Shown here: piece by piece, positions 11,505 to 22,506 of the stretch
Layout: every line of letters starts with the position of its first letter
How positions within the stretch are numbered: position 1 is the stretch's first letter
NCBI GenBank assembly: GCA_032622095.1
Contig: CP136069.1
Location: forward strand, 107,412,278 to 107,476,277
From: Siphonodentalium dalli
Taxonomy: Eukaryota > Mollusca > Scaphopoda > Gadilida > Siphonodentaliidae
DNA length: 64,000 nt
Direction of reading: 5' to 3'
Program-made: the position numbers and the translations under genes
Notes under the pieces: generated by a model
Database searches by the model: none
Told to the model about the DNA's origin: nothing
The model's input: the letters and a program-made list of their open reading frames with translations, nothing else

Positions 11505-12158
11505 GACCATGTGCCACTCGCGTTATACACATACACCTCACCCATTACCATACAGCCACACCTGGAACACCAGGTATATATGCATGGCGGCATGGCCATA
11601 TAGCCACTTAAGATATACATATATACCCCACCCATGACCAATTAGTCACTCCTGGTAAAACTGTTCGCCACAGTCATGATCATACATCACATTTGACTCA
11701 CCAGTGGTCATACAGTCACTGCCTTGTATATATATTTGCGAAAACCCATGGCCATATAGCCACTCAAGATATACCAATGTCCCGCACCCCACGGACACGG
11801 CCATACACTCCAGACTTGCATATACACCTCACCCATGACAATTCAGCCTCTCACTGTATACTCATAAACCAGTCGTGATCACAAAGTCACTCCTTTATAC
11901 CAACTCACCTCGCCATTTATTTTACCACACTAGCAATGCCTATATACTTATTGGCCACAATATGGCCATATAGCTACTCAAGATATACATATACACCTCA
12001 CCCATGACCATAGATTCACTCCAGGTGTATTTATATACCTCATCAATGGCCATACAGTCCTTCTAGATATACCAATACCTGAACACACGACCATTCATAT
12101 GCTCCAGACTTGCAAATACAGCTCAACCATGACAATTCAGCCACTTACTGTATACTTA
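11505..12158 (+). repeat. Degenerate minisatellite, units of about 40-60 bp
   Basis: A recurring pattern of the type ATACACCTCACCCATGACCA then TACAGTCACTCC...TATA is repeated more than ten times with substitutions and length changes. It ends at the TTA-flanked element. Confidence 0.75.
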
Positions 12159-13150
12159 GGCCACTGTTTTTTTATTAATTGGTTCGCGGATCCGCTGAGT
12201 CGTTTTTTTTTTGGTTTTTAGAAAAGAATTAAATTGTGTTCCGAACTTTTTTTATTGCCGCAGACCCATTTTTTCCGCACTCAAAATTTTATTTTATTAA
12301 AAAAATGAAAAAGATCGCTTTGTGTACCGTTTGTAGGAACGGATTAATTTTGTCAACGTTTCGCATCCGTGTTTTCTGCATCACTTCCGCTACTAGGTAA
12401 TCTAGTAACAATGCTAGGCTACTTTAGTTTTTTCGAAATGGCGAAAGTATATCTGTGTGCAGTTGTCATTTCGGAAAACAAGACCATAAGAAAACAGCTG
12501 AAATGTGTTTATCCTGAAATAACAGTTTGAGAGCTGTTCTCATTTGTCGAGGACAATGCATTGATTCGTCGTGACTACTTTTATATATAATAGTGGTCTT
12601 ACCGAACAATTTACTGAGGGGGTCACTGAAATCGAGGAACCCGACGTTCCGGTGTTTGTATCATGCTCATGCTTGTTGAGTTGACGATTTTATTTGACAT
12701 TTATAGCAATGTATATTTTACATATTATACACATTTGATATAATATAGTGCCACATAGATGTAATATAAATTCACATATATATTACACCTCTACGGCACT
12801 ATATTATATTAAATTCATAGAGTATGTAAAATGTATATACTGTATAATGTCAAATAAAATCAACATCTAGTTTTGTGTTTTTGTTTTCGCTATGTAATGT
12901 TTAAAGAGTATTAAAAGTGATTACAAACATATATTAACCTTGTTTTTCTAGTCAGATCAAGTATCTTGCTGTATATTGAGATGCCAATAATAGATGTAAG
13001 ATAATAGATATGATACAAAGTTATTTTCAGACCATTTTCCTTTTATTTGAAAATTTGAATATTTGAGTGTTTTCCATTTTTTTTTCCGACCGACAGATCC
13101 AACTTTTCCAGAAAAAATTCCGCTAACCAACTAATAAAAAAACAGTGGCC
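12159..13150. mobile_element. TTA-flanked DNA element (PIF/Harbinger-like), non-autonomous
   Basis: The left end GGCCACTGTTTTTTTATTAA and the inverse of the right end GGCCACTGTTTTTTTATTAG form inverted repeats that extend about 32 bp. TTA stands on both sides (12156-12158, 13151-13153). The 992-bp interior has no long ORF and contains a 185-bp hairpin. Class is inferred from target and ends. Confidence 0.75.
12680..12864. repeat. 185-bp imperfect hairpin inside the TTA-flanked element
   Basis: The left arm 12680-12753 runs from GTTGACGATTTTATTTGACA to ATATAGTGCC. The right arm 12795-12864 is its inverse with some mismatches. The loop is about 40 bp. Confidence 0.8.
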
Positions 13151-13934
13151 TTACACACCCACCCATGAGCATTGCCCACAGCGAACGCCACCCATTCATT
13201 TAAAATAAAAACTTTTATTTTATTTTCATTTATGGAGCCTAGTATGTCGGTCGGTGATCAATGTTAATTTTTGAAAGCTCATTTGTATTATCTATTATAG
13301 ATGAAGAGTTAGTAGAAACCCATGCGGCAACTATACTCAGGTATTGAATAACTAACTGCATACGACTACAACTTGAAACTGACACGAATTAATAAATCTG
13401 AACAATATACAATGTAAATGATACATCTTTCATCCCTCAATGACAATACAATTGTTGCCAGTCGTGACTACCGATACCGACAACTGTAATGCGCTATGTT
13501 TTTGTTTTGATTTTGCATGAAGCATGTGGCCTTATTGCGTGACGTCATAGGCAGAGAACTAATTTACATTAGTTCATGACACAATTCTCTAAATATACTG
13601 GTTTCTGGCCTTCAATTTTTCGCATTCTTTCTAATTTGTGATGTGTTTTCAGTTTTCTGACTGATATTGTAACTAAGGAATTTGGAAATTAAATTCACGC
13701 AAATTTGTCACCATGGAAAATCTCGCTCTCTTTAAATTCGTTGGATAGTCAGCTGCCGATTAGTTTTATTAATATTTTAATAGTTGACAGATATGCATAG
13801 AATAAATCAAATTCTGGTGGTCTGATTGACACTTTCATTTAGAGAAATCTTCCTTGTTGAATAATAGCTATATTTCTTCTCGTCAGATCTTACACGTCTT
13901 TACACAAATAATGTCATGATTCTGGATGAAACAT
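13151..13934. other. AT-rich spacer without recognised genes
   Basis: No repeat family or coding sequence recognised apart from a short AT-rich inverted stretch near 13200-13225. Confidence 0.5.
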
Positions 13935-14557
13935 AACAAGACAGTCAATGACTGTGGGGTCGCTCACCAGACTGCAAAGACTGATAAGACTGGGACTCTG
14001 GAGACCAAAACAGTCAGCACTTTTCATAATCACTTTAAAAGAAGTAGATTTAAACAGGATATGTGGCTAGAGAGACTTCAAGTATGTAGCTTGGTGAAAA
14101 TCCACCTTGAAATTGCCAACTGTACACTACTGATCACCCCCCTCCTCCAGCTCAACAAGTCCCCTCCCGACCGGGCTCCAGACTCCCAAGTCTTAGGTTG
14201 GAATTTCACAACCGACACCTCAAACTTTCTCAATTGTTGGAAATTTCCAATCTCACAAGCGCCTTTTTCTAAAACCATTTAAACATGTTTGAAGCCCAAT
14301 TATCCATGGACCCGAAACACAATACATGTATGTCAGACCAATCAGTCAGGTGGTTCCAAGGTAGATGTTTTAATGAATTTGGTATTTCGATGATTTTATT
14401 GGACACAAAAGTGTTAACTCCCCATAGCCTTCCATTTCTTGACAGGTTGACCTCATTTTAACAAATCTGAATCTCAGTAACTAAAGGATCCTCCTGATTC
14501 CTCCATACTATATGTATTAAAGCTAAATAGTCCAAACTCTCTTGAGAAGACATTTTA

Positions 14558-14640
14558 AGAATTACTGTTGAGACATATAGTTATGTCCCTGGTCCCACGG
14601 TGGGACCAGGGACATAACTATATGTCTCTATAGTAATTCT
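14558..14640. repeat. Head-to-head palindrome of core repeat, second copy
   Basis: Same 83-bp structure as 1494-1576, with AGAATTACTGTTGAGACATA in the left arm. Confidence 0.9.
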
Positions 14641-14985
14641 CCCACCCTATTTAACCTGGTGACCCCATCTGAATAAATTTGAATCCCAGACACCAAAGAA
14701 CCCTTCATACATATCATAAATATCAGTAAAATAGACCTGATGGTCCTTGTGAAGGAAGCATATTAAGAGGGAAACTGTCCTTCGCTTGGCCCCTATTTGA
14801 CCAGGTGACCCCATTAAAAAAAATCTGCATTGCAGTCAAGGAAGAACATTCCATTCTATATAAGCCAACTAGTTCTTGCAAACATATTTTAAGAATTACT
14901 ATGTAGTGAAATAGTTAAGTCTCTTGCTCTGCCCTTATTTGACTTTGTGATCGCATTTTCACAAATCTGATAAGGATAAGAATTA

Positions 14986-16112
14986 ACTTCCCCAGTTGAA
15001 GTTGGTGATATTCACCCATTGGGCACCTCATTTATGAATTTTATCTTCTGCAAATTAGGGGATATAGAAACTTCCTAGAAGGGAAATTTAACTAACAACA
15101 ATGTAAATTTGATACTATAGATACTTCCCAGAAGATGAGGCCTAAGCAGAATGAGGTCTCCAGGGGTGAATTTGGTGATGCTAGCCTGCTGTGCGGGATA
15201 GCATCACAAAAAGCGTGTCTGTTTCTACATTGTGCATGCCTGGCCTCAAGCAACACAATGTATTATACAATCAAGCCTTGAAATAGTGTGATAGTGTGTC
15301 TGTCATTTGCAGAATGAGGTCCCCAGAGGGTGAATTTAGTGACGCTAAATTCACTCTCTGGGGACCTCATTCTGATAAGGCCCTCAACTGCTATGGAAGA
15401 TCTAGAATAAAATTGAATTTCCCCAGTTGAAGTTGGTGATGTTCACCCATTGGGCCCCTCAATTATGAATTTTATCTTCTGCAAATTAGGGGATATAGAA
15501 ACTTCCTAGAAGGGAAATTTAACTAACAATGTAAATTTGATACTATAGATACTTCCCAGAAGATGAGGCCTAAGCAGAATGAGGTCTCCAGATGGTGAAT
15601 TTGGTGATGCTAGCCCGCTGTGTGGGATAGCATCACTAAAGCATGTCTGTTCCTACATTGTGCATGTCTGGCCTCAAGCAACACAATGTATTATACAATC
15701 AAGCCTTGAAATAGTCTGTCTGTTATTTGCAGAATGAGGTCCCCAGAGGGTGAATTTATTGACGCTATCCCGCAGTGGGCTAGCATCACTAAATTCACCT
15801 TCTGGGGACCTCATTCTGCTAATGCCCCCAACTGCTATGGCAGACCTAGGATAAGATTGAAGTTCCCCAGTTGAAGTTGGTGATGATCACCCATTGGGCA
15901 CCTCAATTATGAATTTTATCTTCTGCAAATTAGGGGATATAGAAGCTTCCTAGAAGGGAAATGTAACTAACAACAATGTTAATTTGATACTATAGATACT
16001 TCCCAGAAGATGAGGCCTAAGCAGAATGAGGTCTCCAGAGGGTGAATTTGGTGATGCTAGGCCGATGTGCGGGATAGTATCACTAAATTCACCCTCTGGG
16101 GACCTCATTCTG
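14986..16112 (+). repeat. About 435-bp unit repeated three times, each with a hairpin
   Basis: Units start CTTCCCCAGTTGAAGTTGG or similar at about 14986, 15418 and 15860. Hairpins close them at 15310-15374 (almost no loop), 15730-15818 and 16022-16112, with arms of the type CAGAATGAGGTCCCCAGAGG. Arm pairing is well conserved in all three. Confidence 0.88.
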
Positions 16113-16707
16113 CAAATGACAGACATGCTATTAGTCTTGATTTGAACAATACATGATAGATTGGGAATAATGACTTCTAGCAGATCTGCAAGGAATGTTT
16201 ATAAACATGTCTAGATTGACATGATTGTGTATGCCTACCCAGCATATATACAGTAAATGCTTCTTATTAATGATTCTGTCAAGAATTTGAGTAAATTTTA
16301 TTTTTGGGACCAGGCCAGGGTGGCAGAAACAGTGCACTTGAGTGAAGGGCCAGGGGGCACAACCTTCATAAATGTAATGGCATTAGTTTTTAAATTTTCA
16401 AAAAATGTTAAACAATATATATATATAATTGACCATGGAGTTAAATACAATTTAAATTTTTTTTTTTTTTAAAGATTTTAATAAAAAAAACAATTCCACA
16501 GTTTTTTTTAATATGCTTTTATTTTTTAATATATAATTTCTTTTCTATTCTTTTCTTTTTTGGTTAAAGAGTTTAATCTGAATTTTTTTTTTTTTAGTTA
16601 TGTCCCTGGCCCCACCCACATTTGACCCAGTGACCCCATTTGAACAAATCTGAACCCCAGTCAACCAAGGATCCTTCATACCAAATATGAACCCATTTGG
16701 CCTGATG

Positions 16708-17761
16708 TAGGCTCCTGCGAATATTCGATATTCGATTCGAGATTCGATTCGAAAGTCAAATTCGATTCGAATTCGAGTCGAAATTGCCAACTCGAAATTT
16801 CGAATATACTATGACGGAAAAGTAGGCTGTTTCAGGACAAGTACACATGTCGATCTTAGCTGTTTGTGGCATTTAATTCCAGAAAATTATGTATATATGC
16901 ACATTATAATTCTTATTGTACATAGCCAACAATTAGCCATGATAGGACGACTAAATACGTCTGAATTATATAGCTTTAAAATGGTAGCAAAAGCTAGCAG
17001 ATAGCCAATGGACCGACGACGCGGTAAATTATAATAGCTATGAGACTGGGCTACCGATAGCGTTATCCATCGTCTATTCGATTACGCGTTATGTAATATG
17101 GGTGAGAATGTAAACAACACATGTTCCTGGTGTCGAAAAGTGCATTTTGGCACTGTTCTCTTTTGAAGTTGACTTTCAGTTTCGGAGTTTTCTTTTACAA
17201 TGGACAAAATGTCGTCCATCATTCATGTTTATTTTAAACATGATAAAGCTGCAGGCACGTGAAGACGAATGTAACATGCATGGTGTATAAATCGCAAGCA
17301 TCTGGGACAATGACCCATCTATGGAATCATCAAGAAGTATCAACCAATACATGAAGAGGCTACACTGCGACTGTTGTTGCGTCTTCAAGTTTATAACAAC
17401 GGGTGTTTCCGAATGCCGATTTGCAATTTTGCATGTATATGCAAACTGTAGAAATTTCGTGTGATTTTAGTTTGATAATCCGTTTAGTGGTAATATATTA
17501 ATCGTTGTGATGGCCGCATGGACGTTTTAATCTGCTTTGTTTTCTTGACAATTATAAATTGAAGTTAATAGTATATCAAACGACGGTTTATCGCCACATA
17601 AGTTCTGATGGACCTCATGCATGTAGTTCATAGAACGTTTCACAAATAATCTAATCGTTGACAAAACATACCTAATTGAGAATGCAACACACAGATATGA
17701 TTTGATTCGATTCGATTTCGTGAATTCGATTCGATCAAAATATCCAATTCGCAGGACCCTA
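16708..17761 (+). mobile_element. hAT-like non-autonomous element with 8-bp target duplication
   Basis: Inverted ends TAGGCTCCTGCGAAT and (inverse of right end) TAGGGTCCTGCGAAT are flanked by exact 8-bp copies GCCTGATG at 16700-16707 and 17762-17769. Removing the element restores the surrounding P1 core (GGCCTGATGGT). The ends carry many ATTCGATTCGA words. The interior holds a BED-finger remnant. The 8-bp duplication, the TAGGG-type ends and the BED remnant agree with hAT. Confidence 0.88.
17200..17354 (+). pseudogene. BED zinc-finger remnant of a hAT transposase
   Basis: Two reading frames on the plus strand together resemble a BED finger. ATG at 17200 starts MDKMSSIIHVYFKHDKAAGT and a stop. 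After a frameshift, 17271-17354 reads VTCMVYKSQASGTMTHLWNH and stops shortly after. The Cys, the SGTMTHLWNH pattern and the position inside a hAT-like element fit the N-terminus of a hAT transposase. The rest of the transposase is missing. Confidence 0.6.
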
Positions 17762-18127
17762 GCCTGATGGTATTTGAGAAGATGTTTAAAAGAATTACTA
17801 TGGAGGGAAAGAGTTATGGCCCTGGTTTCTCAATTAATCAACCTGGTGACCTCATTTGAACAAATCTGAATGTGAGTCACCTATGGAACATCCACACCAA
17901 ATATGAACCCATTCGGCCTTATAGTTCAGGAAAAAAAGTCGTTCTAAGAATTACTATGAAGGAATAGAGTTGTGGCCCTGCTTTCTCAACTAATTGACCT
18001 GATGACCTCATTTGAACAAATCTGAATGTGATTCACCTAGGGAACATCCACACCAAATATGAACCCGTTCCGTCTTTCAGTTTTGGCGGAGAAGATGATT
18101 CTTGACGGACAGACAGACGGACGGACG

Positions 18128-18936
18128 GACGAGGAGTGAAAACGCAAAACAAAATAGATCCTGTGTCAGACATGAACTACGTATCTATGTCGGTCTTATT
18201 TTATGCGCAAAAATAAAACTACAAGAACACCCGAGTGTTAAAAAGATAAAATATTTCCACTGTTAAACAAATAAACGTGAAATCATTTTGTTAGATATCG
18301 GTACCTTTGGAGGAGTGATATAAATTACAAGGCCAGTACACGTGGGTGCGTTATTGAGTGAAGTTTATAGCAACACAAGTTTTTTAAATATCATGTATTC
18401 GCTGTATTGTATCGCCAGTTTTGCAGGAATGGAACTTCATGATTCAACTGTACATCTCAGTCAACATCGGGAGGATTTTTCAGATAGTTTCATAGAGGAA
18501 AAGAGTTTTAAGTGTATGATTTGAAAGATATATTTTCATTTCGACACGTCGAGTTGGCTATTGTATCTCCAGTGTTTCGTGTGACCTCATTATATTTTAT
18601 ATATAGAACAGTTTGCTTCATGCTCGGTTTATGTGGCAAAGAATTACAATACATTATGAAACTTCGTGGAATCTTCGGATGGTGATATAGTTGATGGTGA
18701 TACTACAAGTTCATAATATGCAGTTCAAAATAAACGTACATATTTATTGCGTAAAAGTCGTCAAATTGAACCAGATAATATGCTGGTGATGTGAGTACAA
18801 CACTTTTCTATTTTGTATTCACTTTCGGACATATCTTATTTTAAGTCAGTTGTCTATGATGAATAGTGTCTCCACCCATAATGTATGCACAATATTATAG
18901 TTAGACTAATTTTGTATAGTTATACAGAAATTATTA
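18128..18936. other. AT-rich spacer without recognised genes
   Basis: A 60-codon ORF at 18342-18524 shows no familiar motif. Nothing else recognised. Confidence 0.45.
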
Positions 18937-19067
18937 AATGAGAGGCCGATCATGATCGGCAGATGTTAACCCATCCCTTGGCGATAGTAAATTACTATGA
19001 TCGGAATCATAAATGAGAGTTTGGATGTTGAATTAGAGTATACTGTTATGTACTATTATAGACAAAT

Positions 19068-19199
19068 CAGGCCTTAAGATTCGACGAGAATCACCGAATC
19101 GATTCTCGTAATGATTCTCGCGAAACTTTTCCATCTTCAGTGCTTTATAACTTGATTCGACATTTGATTCTTGCAAACTTAAATGTATTTTGTGCCCTG
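19068..19199. mobile_element. 132-bp insert with hAT-like ends
   Basis: Begins CAGGCCTTAAGATTCG and ends TTTTGTGCCCTG, flanked by CAAAT on both sides. It is absent at the matching point of P2 copies near 30975 and 59750. GATTCTCG-type words fill its left half. The duplication reads as 5 bp rather than 8, so the class is uncertain. Confidence 0.5.
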
Positions 19200-19590
19200 C
19201 AAATGTACATAACACAAATTATTGGAATTTATGGGTCACTCGCATTTATTTAAGAGAATGCACTGGTACAGGATCTGTAAAGCATGCACCACCACAACCT
19301 TGGGTTAAATGTGAAAAGGTGACCTGGACATGGAATACTTGGGTTAAGAGAGTCCGATTTAAGTTTACAAGGATAATATATCAAATTCTACCAACAACAG
19401 CCATCAAGATAAGACACCTCACTGCTGACCCATTAATATCAATGGACGATTTGTGATAAGCAGAGTTATCGTCGATGATCGGTATTACCTCCCCTGACTA
19501 GTAGGTATATGGTATCTAACGCGATGTAAACAATGTCGTATTTGCTCATGAATTCTTCTCGGTGTAACTTCAACAAAGCGATGTTTCATC

Positions 19591-19800
19591 ATGTCTGAAC
19601 CGTGTTTTACAAATATTTCAACACTAGAGGATATAATAAATTATAGAAAATGTGACGTTGTGTTATTTCTAAAAAATAGAGGATTAAAAACTGGTGGATC
19701 AAAGCGAAATTTGGCGTCCCGTGTGACAGATTATTTTTCTATAACGACTAGTGGCAGTTCTTCTAAAACAAAAGACTGTGGTGATGATAAAGACAGTTAA
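19591..19800 (+). CDS. SAP-like domain ORF inside a P2 element
   Basis: An ORF of 69 codons beginning MSEPCFTNISTLEDI. Residues about 20-50 (VVLFLKNRGLKTGGSKRNLA, then SRV) follow the SAP pattern of LxxFLKxRGLxxxGxKxxLxxRV. SAP is a DNA-binding helix-turn-helix often found at the start of invertebrate transposon-associated proteins. A Ser/Lys/Asp-rich tail follows and the ORF stops just before the P2 core repeat. The region from about 19457 has no counterpart in the P2 copies at 30844 and 59624, so this may be a captured first exon. It could also be chance-preserved transposon sequence; expression is unknown. Confidence 0.5.
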   Translation: MSEPCFTNISTLEDIINYRKCDVVLFLKNRGLKTGGSKRNLASRVTDYFSITTSGSSSKTKDCGDDKDS

Positions 19801-19987
19801 AAAATAGTCGGATCAAACCCATATTCTAACTCGATCTGTCTTTTGTGCTGAGAAATTCATATAAAAAATTTGAGTTATCGCACCATGTGTAAAGTGTCTA
19901 CGGACGAACAGACAGACGAACGAACGACGAGTAGTCAATCCGGACATCGACAGTATGTTTACCACACTATGGTATGGGTAAACATAA

Positions 19988-20437
19988 TGAAAGTGTCAAT
20001 GACACTGAAACTCAACTGAGGTAGGGGAATAATTTAATGGTCTGCAGGGTGTGTCAAAGGATTTAGTGATCCTAAGAGTAAAATGCAAGATGGCTTCTGG
20101 CGGCCATGTTTTTTGGCTGAATGACCCTATGAAAGTGTCAATGACACTGTAGCTCAACTTAGGTAGGGGAATAATTTAATGGTCTGTAGGGTGTGTCAAA
20201 GGATTTAGTGATCCTAAGAGTAAAATGCAAGATGGCCACTGGCGGCCATGTTTTTTGGCCGAATGACCCTAAAATGACTCGTTCCCATCTTCATATCAAT
20301 GTCAACATCCATGATAATTTTTATGAAGATCAGACAAACAGTACGGCCTGTAGCTCGCGTCAACGGATTCAATTTTTAAATCCAAGATGGCTAAATGACC
20401 CCCAAAATGACTCGTTCCCATCTACATGGGTAATAAA
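19988..20437 (+). mobile_element. Pearl-like family P3, two tandem left ends
   Basis: AAAGTGTCAATGACACT, a palindromic left end, followed by CTCAACT...AGGTAGGGGAATAA, occurs at about 19990 and 20110, 120 bp apart. Each is followed by CAAGATGGC...GGCGGCCATG core. The right terminus is missing. Confidence 0.65.
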
Positions 20438-20534
20438 ATAATTTTAATAAATAAATTGGCTTTTGGTGAAATTCCTTTGTTGTAACTGGATGATACAGGG
20501 ACCATCAAATCAGATTTTGTATCTTTAAATGTAC

Positions 20535-20665
20535 CTTCCATGAGACATGATGATATCCACAGCTTCATCGACCCTCTGTCTAAGAGATTCCTCTGAAGCC
20601 AGAAGTAGCAGCAGTTGTGAAGGCGACAATTCTAACAACATCCCCGTAATTTTAGAAGCCAGAGT
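20535..20665 (-). CDS. UBR5: UBR5 exon (MLLE/PABC-like domain)
   Basis: UBR5 exon of 131 bp (43 codons plus two bases). The acceptor is a TTTCTTTCAG tract ending at 20666 and the donor is GTACAT at 20534-20529. The peptide starts [17 protein letters not shown] and continues through [18 protein letters not shown] to IIMSHG. This is the KITGMLLE signature of the MLLE domain, which binds PAM2 motifs and is shared with poly(A)-binding protein, and it is nearly identical to human UBR5. The last codon (AG plus one base) would complete the Arg of the conserved SHGRE. The next exon, leading into the HECT region, was not recognised anywhere in 1-20534. A pearl-like repeat begins only about 88 bp upstream of the acceptor, at 20754. 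Confidence 0.95.
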
Positions 20666-20753
20666 CTGAAAGAAATATATACTCGCACAATCAAGTGGAT
20701 GCCTATATCTAGTGGTAGACCAAATTTGAAATTCAAACTCTCTGAAACTGCAT

Positions 20754-21060
20754 ACAAGACAGTCAATGGCTGTTGAGATGCTCACCTGAATGTAAACACT
20801 GAGAAGACAGGGACTCTGAAGACTATAACTGTCAGTACTTGCCAAATTCTCTTGCAAGAAGTAGTTATAAACAGGGATATAGCTAGAGCAAGGAGTTAAA
20901 TTTAAAAAAACATTAAAAAATTAAATATAAAAAAAGTATTATTTATAAACAAAATTGCTTTGTTTTTTCTCTCAAAATGGTTAAATATTCAAAATTCTAA
21001 GTCCTAGACCTCTGATGATCAATGGTCGTGAGAAGAAGTCGTCTTAAGAATTACTAAGTT
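20754..21060 (+). mobile_element. Pearl-like family P1, left-end fragment next to a UBR5 exon
   Basis: ACAAGACAGTCAATGGCTGT and GCTCACC, then P1 sequence up to AGAAGTCGTCTTAAGAATTA. It lies about 88 bp upstream (in gene sense) of the acceptor of the MLLE exon. Confidence 0.7.
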
Positions 21061-22506
21061 TTGGAAACCGAAAGCAGAAAATCTGATAGGAATGACGTAA
21101 TTCTCGTTTTCATTGGGCTAATTTTCATCAATAAAACACTCACACTACACATAAAATGTGTTTATTTCCATTAAATGACCACGAGTATCACTTAATGTAT
21201 TAAAACGGCATATTCTTTACAAAATATATTGTTTTAAAGAGAGGATATTTTTTTTTTTATAGATATGACTATCTGGAAATGAGTGGAATCATGTCCGATC
21301 TCATTGGACCTTTACACCAAAAGAGTTAATGTTTAATGCCAGGTTGCTTTATTTTGCTCAGTTGGCAGTGGTTGTGACCTTTACATATCTCATGTTCACA
21401 GGCAAAGTTTTTAAAGCTATAACATTGTTGATCCAAACAAAATTGTCTGATTGATGATACCTATATCTACCATAGTGTTGTGCACAAACTTAGCAATAAT
21501 GCCAATCAGCATTTGGCAATGCTGAGTATAATACAGATTCAGATTCCTAGAAAGGAGTAATAAGTTTGAACTGTTCTAAAAAAAATTGGGAAAATCATTA
21601 CATTTTTCACAAATATGTTAAAATGGAGAAAGATACACCACAAGTTGTTTTTTGATCATACTTGCACACACTTTCTTGTCATTATATGAGTTTAGCAGAT
21701 ATCTATAACTCCAAATATGTTTGCAGTGCTCTATTATATGCCTAAGGATGGAGGAAATTTTGATTTAGGGGCTCAGCGTAGTCGCTCTTGATTTGTATTA
21801 TATTTGGACACCTTTAACAATGGCACATTAGTATCACCATGGTCGACAGATGACGCCCGACATTATGATATATAGAATTGAAAAATGTGTAGGGTGGGGG
21901 TGGGGTAGGGGTCCACTGAAACTTCAATTTTTCAGGATTGGCTTAAGTACTATTATTATTTCTTTGCAAAAGAATATTCAGTCTTATTGACATATATAAA
22001 TTCTCGCAGCTTTTTATTGGGACAGGGATATTGGCAAATATCAGGTCATGTGACTTAGGTATTCTAAATAATGTCTACCAGGTGTTCTGCGGGTCTTTGA
22101 ATGTTAATAGAATAAAAATACGCCATCTACAAGGATGACTGGCGATACAGTTAAGAAGTTTCATGAACTTTATGTAGTTAACTAACAATGAATCCATGAT
22201 ACTGTACAGTAAGTCGGACAGTTTCAAATGATCAGGCAGTACTGCATTGATCTTTGCTGTCGACTCAGTTCACGTGTTTACCGGGATGTCGGGACATGAT
22301 GTTAAGCCACCACAGCCAGCTCGACTTCTGATTCTGATTTTGAATATGCTTAATTTCAATGATATAACTCCTTAAGTGAAAGTTTGGTTTAAACAATATT
22401 TATTGTACCCTCAAGGAACATATAGAATAACTGTTGACAAATTGTAATAGAATGACATGAATGAATTCTAATAGTTTGTTGCATAGATGTTTATAGTAGT
22501 GCTTTA
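21061..22506. other. Intronic sequence without recognised genes
   Basis: AT-rich. No ORF with a familiar motif and no repeat family recognised. Confidence 0.45.

Larger units (their letters stand above)
13935..18127 (+). mobile_element. Pearl-like element, family P1, copy B, with hAT-like insertion
   Basis: The left end matches copy A (ACAAGACAGTCAATGACTGT) and the first kilobase is almost identical to 881-1990. It carries three tandem units of about 435 bp with hairpins, then core repeats. A hAT-like element (16708-17761) interrupts the core. The GACGGACGGACGG tract at 18108-18130 ends in GAGGAGTG, but the usual right terminus (GGTGAGCTAAAAA) is absent, so the element is truncated there. 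Confidence 0.7.
18937..19987 (+). mobile_element. Pearl-like element, family P2, carrying a SAP-like ORF
   Basis: The left end has the palindrome GCCGATCATGATCGGC followed by AGATGTTAACCCATCCC. The right end has a core unit (GGATCAAACCCATATTC type), an ACGAACGAACG tract, and the hairpin end ACCACACTATGGTATGGGTAAACATAA. The left ATGTTAACCCAT and right ATGGGTAAACAT are inverted partners. Two insertions distinguish this copy: a 132-bp insert at 19068-19199 and the SAP-like ORF region from about 19457. Confidence 0.7.

Noticed and set aside
1-20534. Searched for the next UBR5 exon (after SHGRE) on the minus strand
   Set aside because: No reading resembling the following UBR5 segment was seen. 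A very short exon could have been missed.
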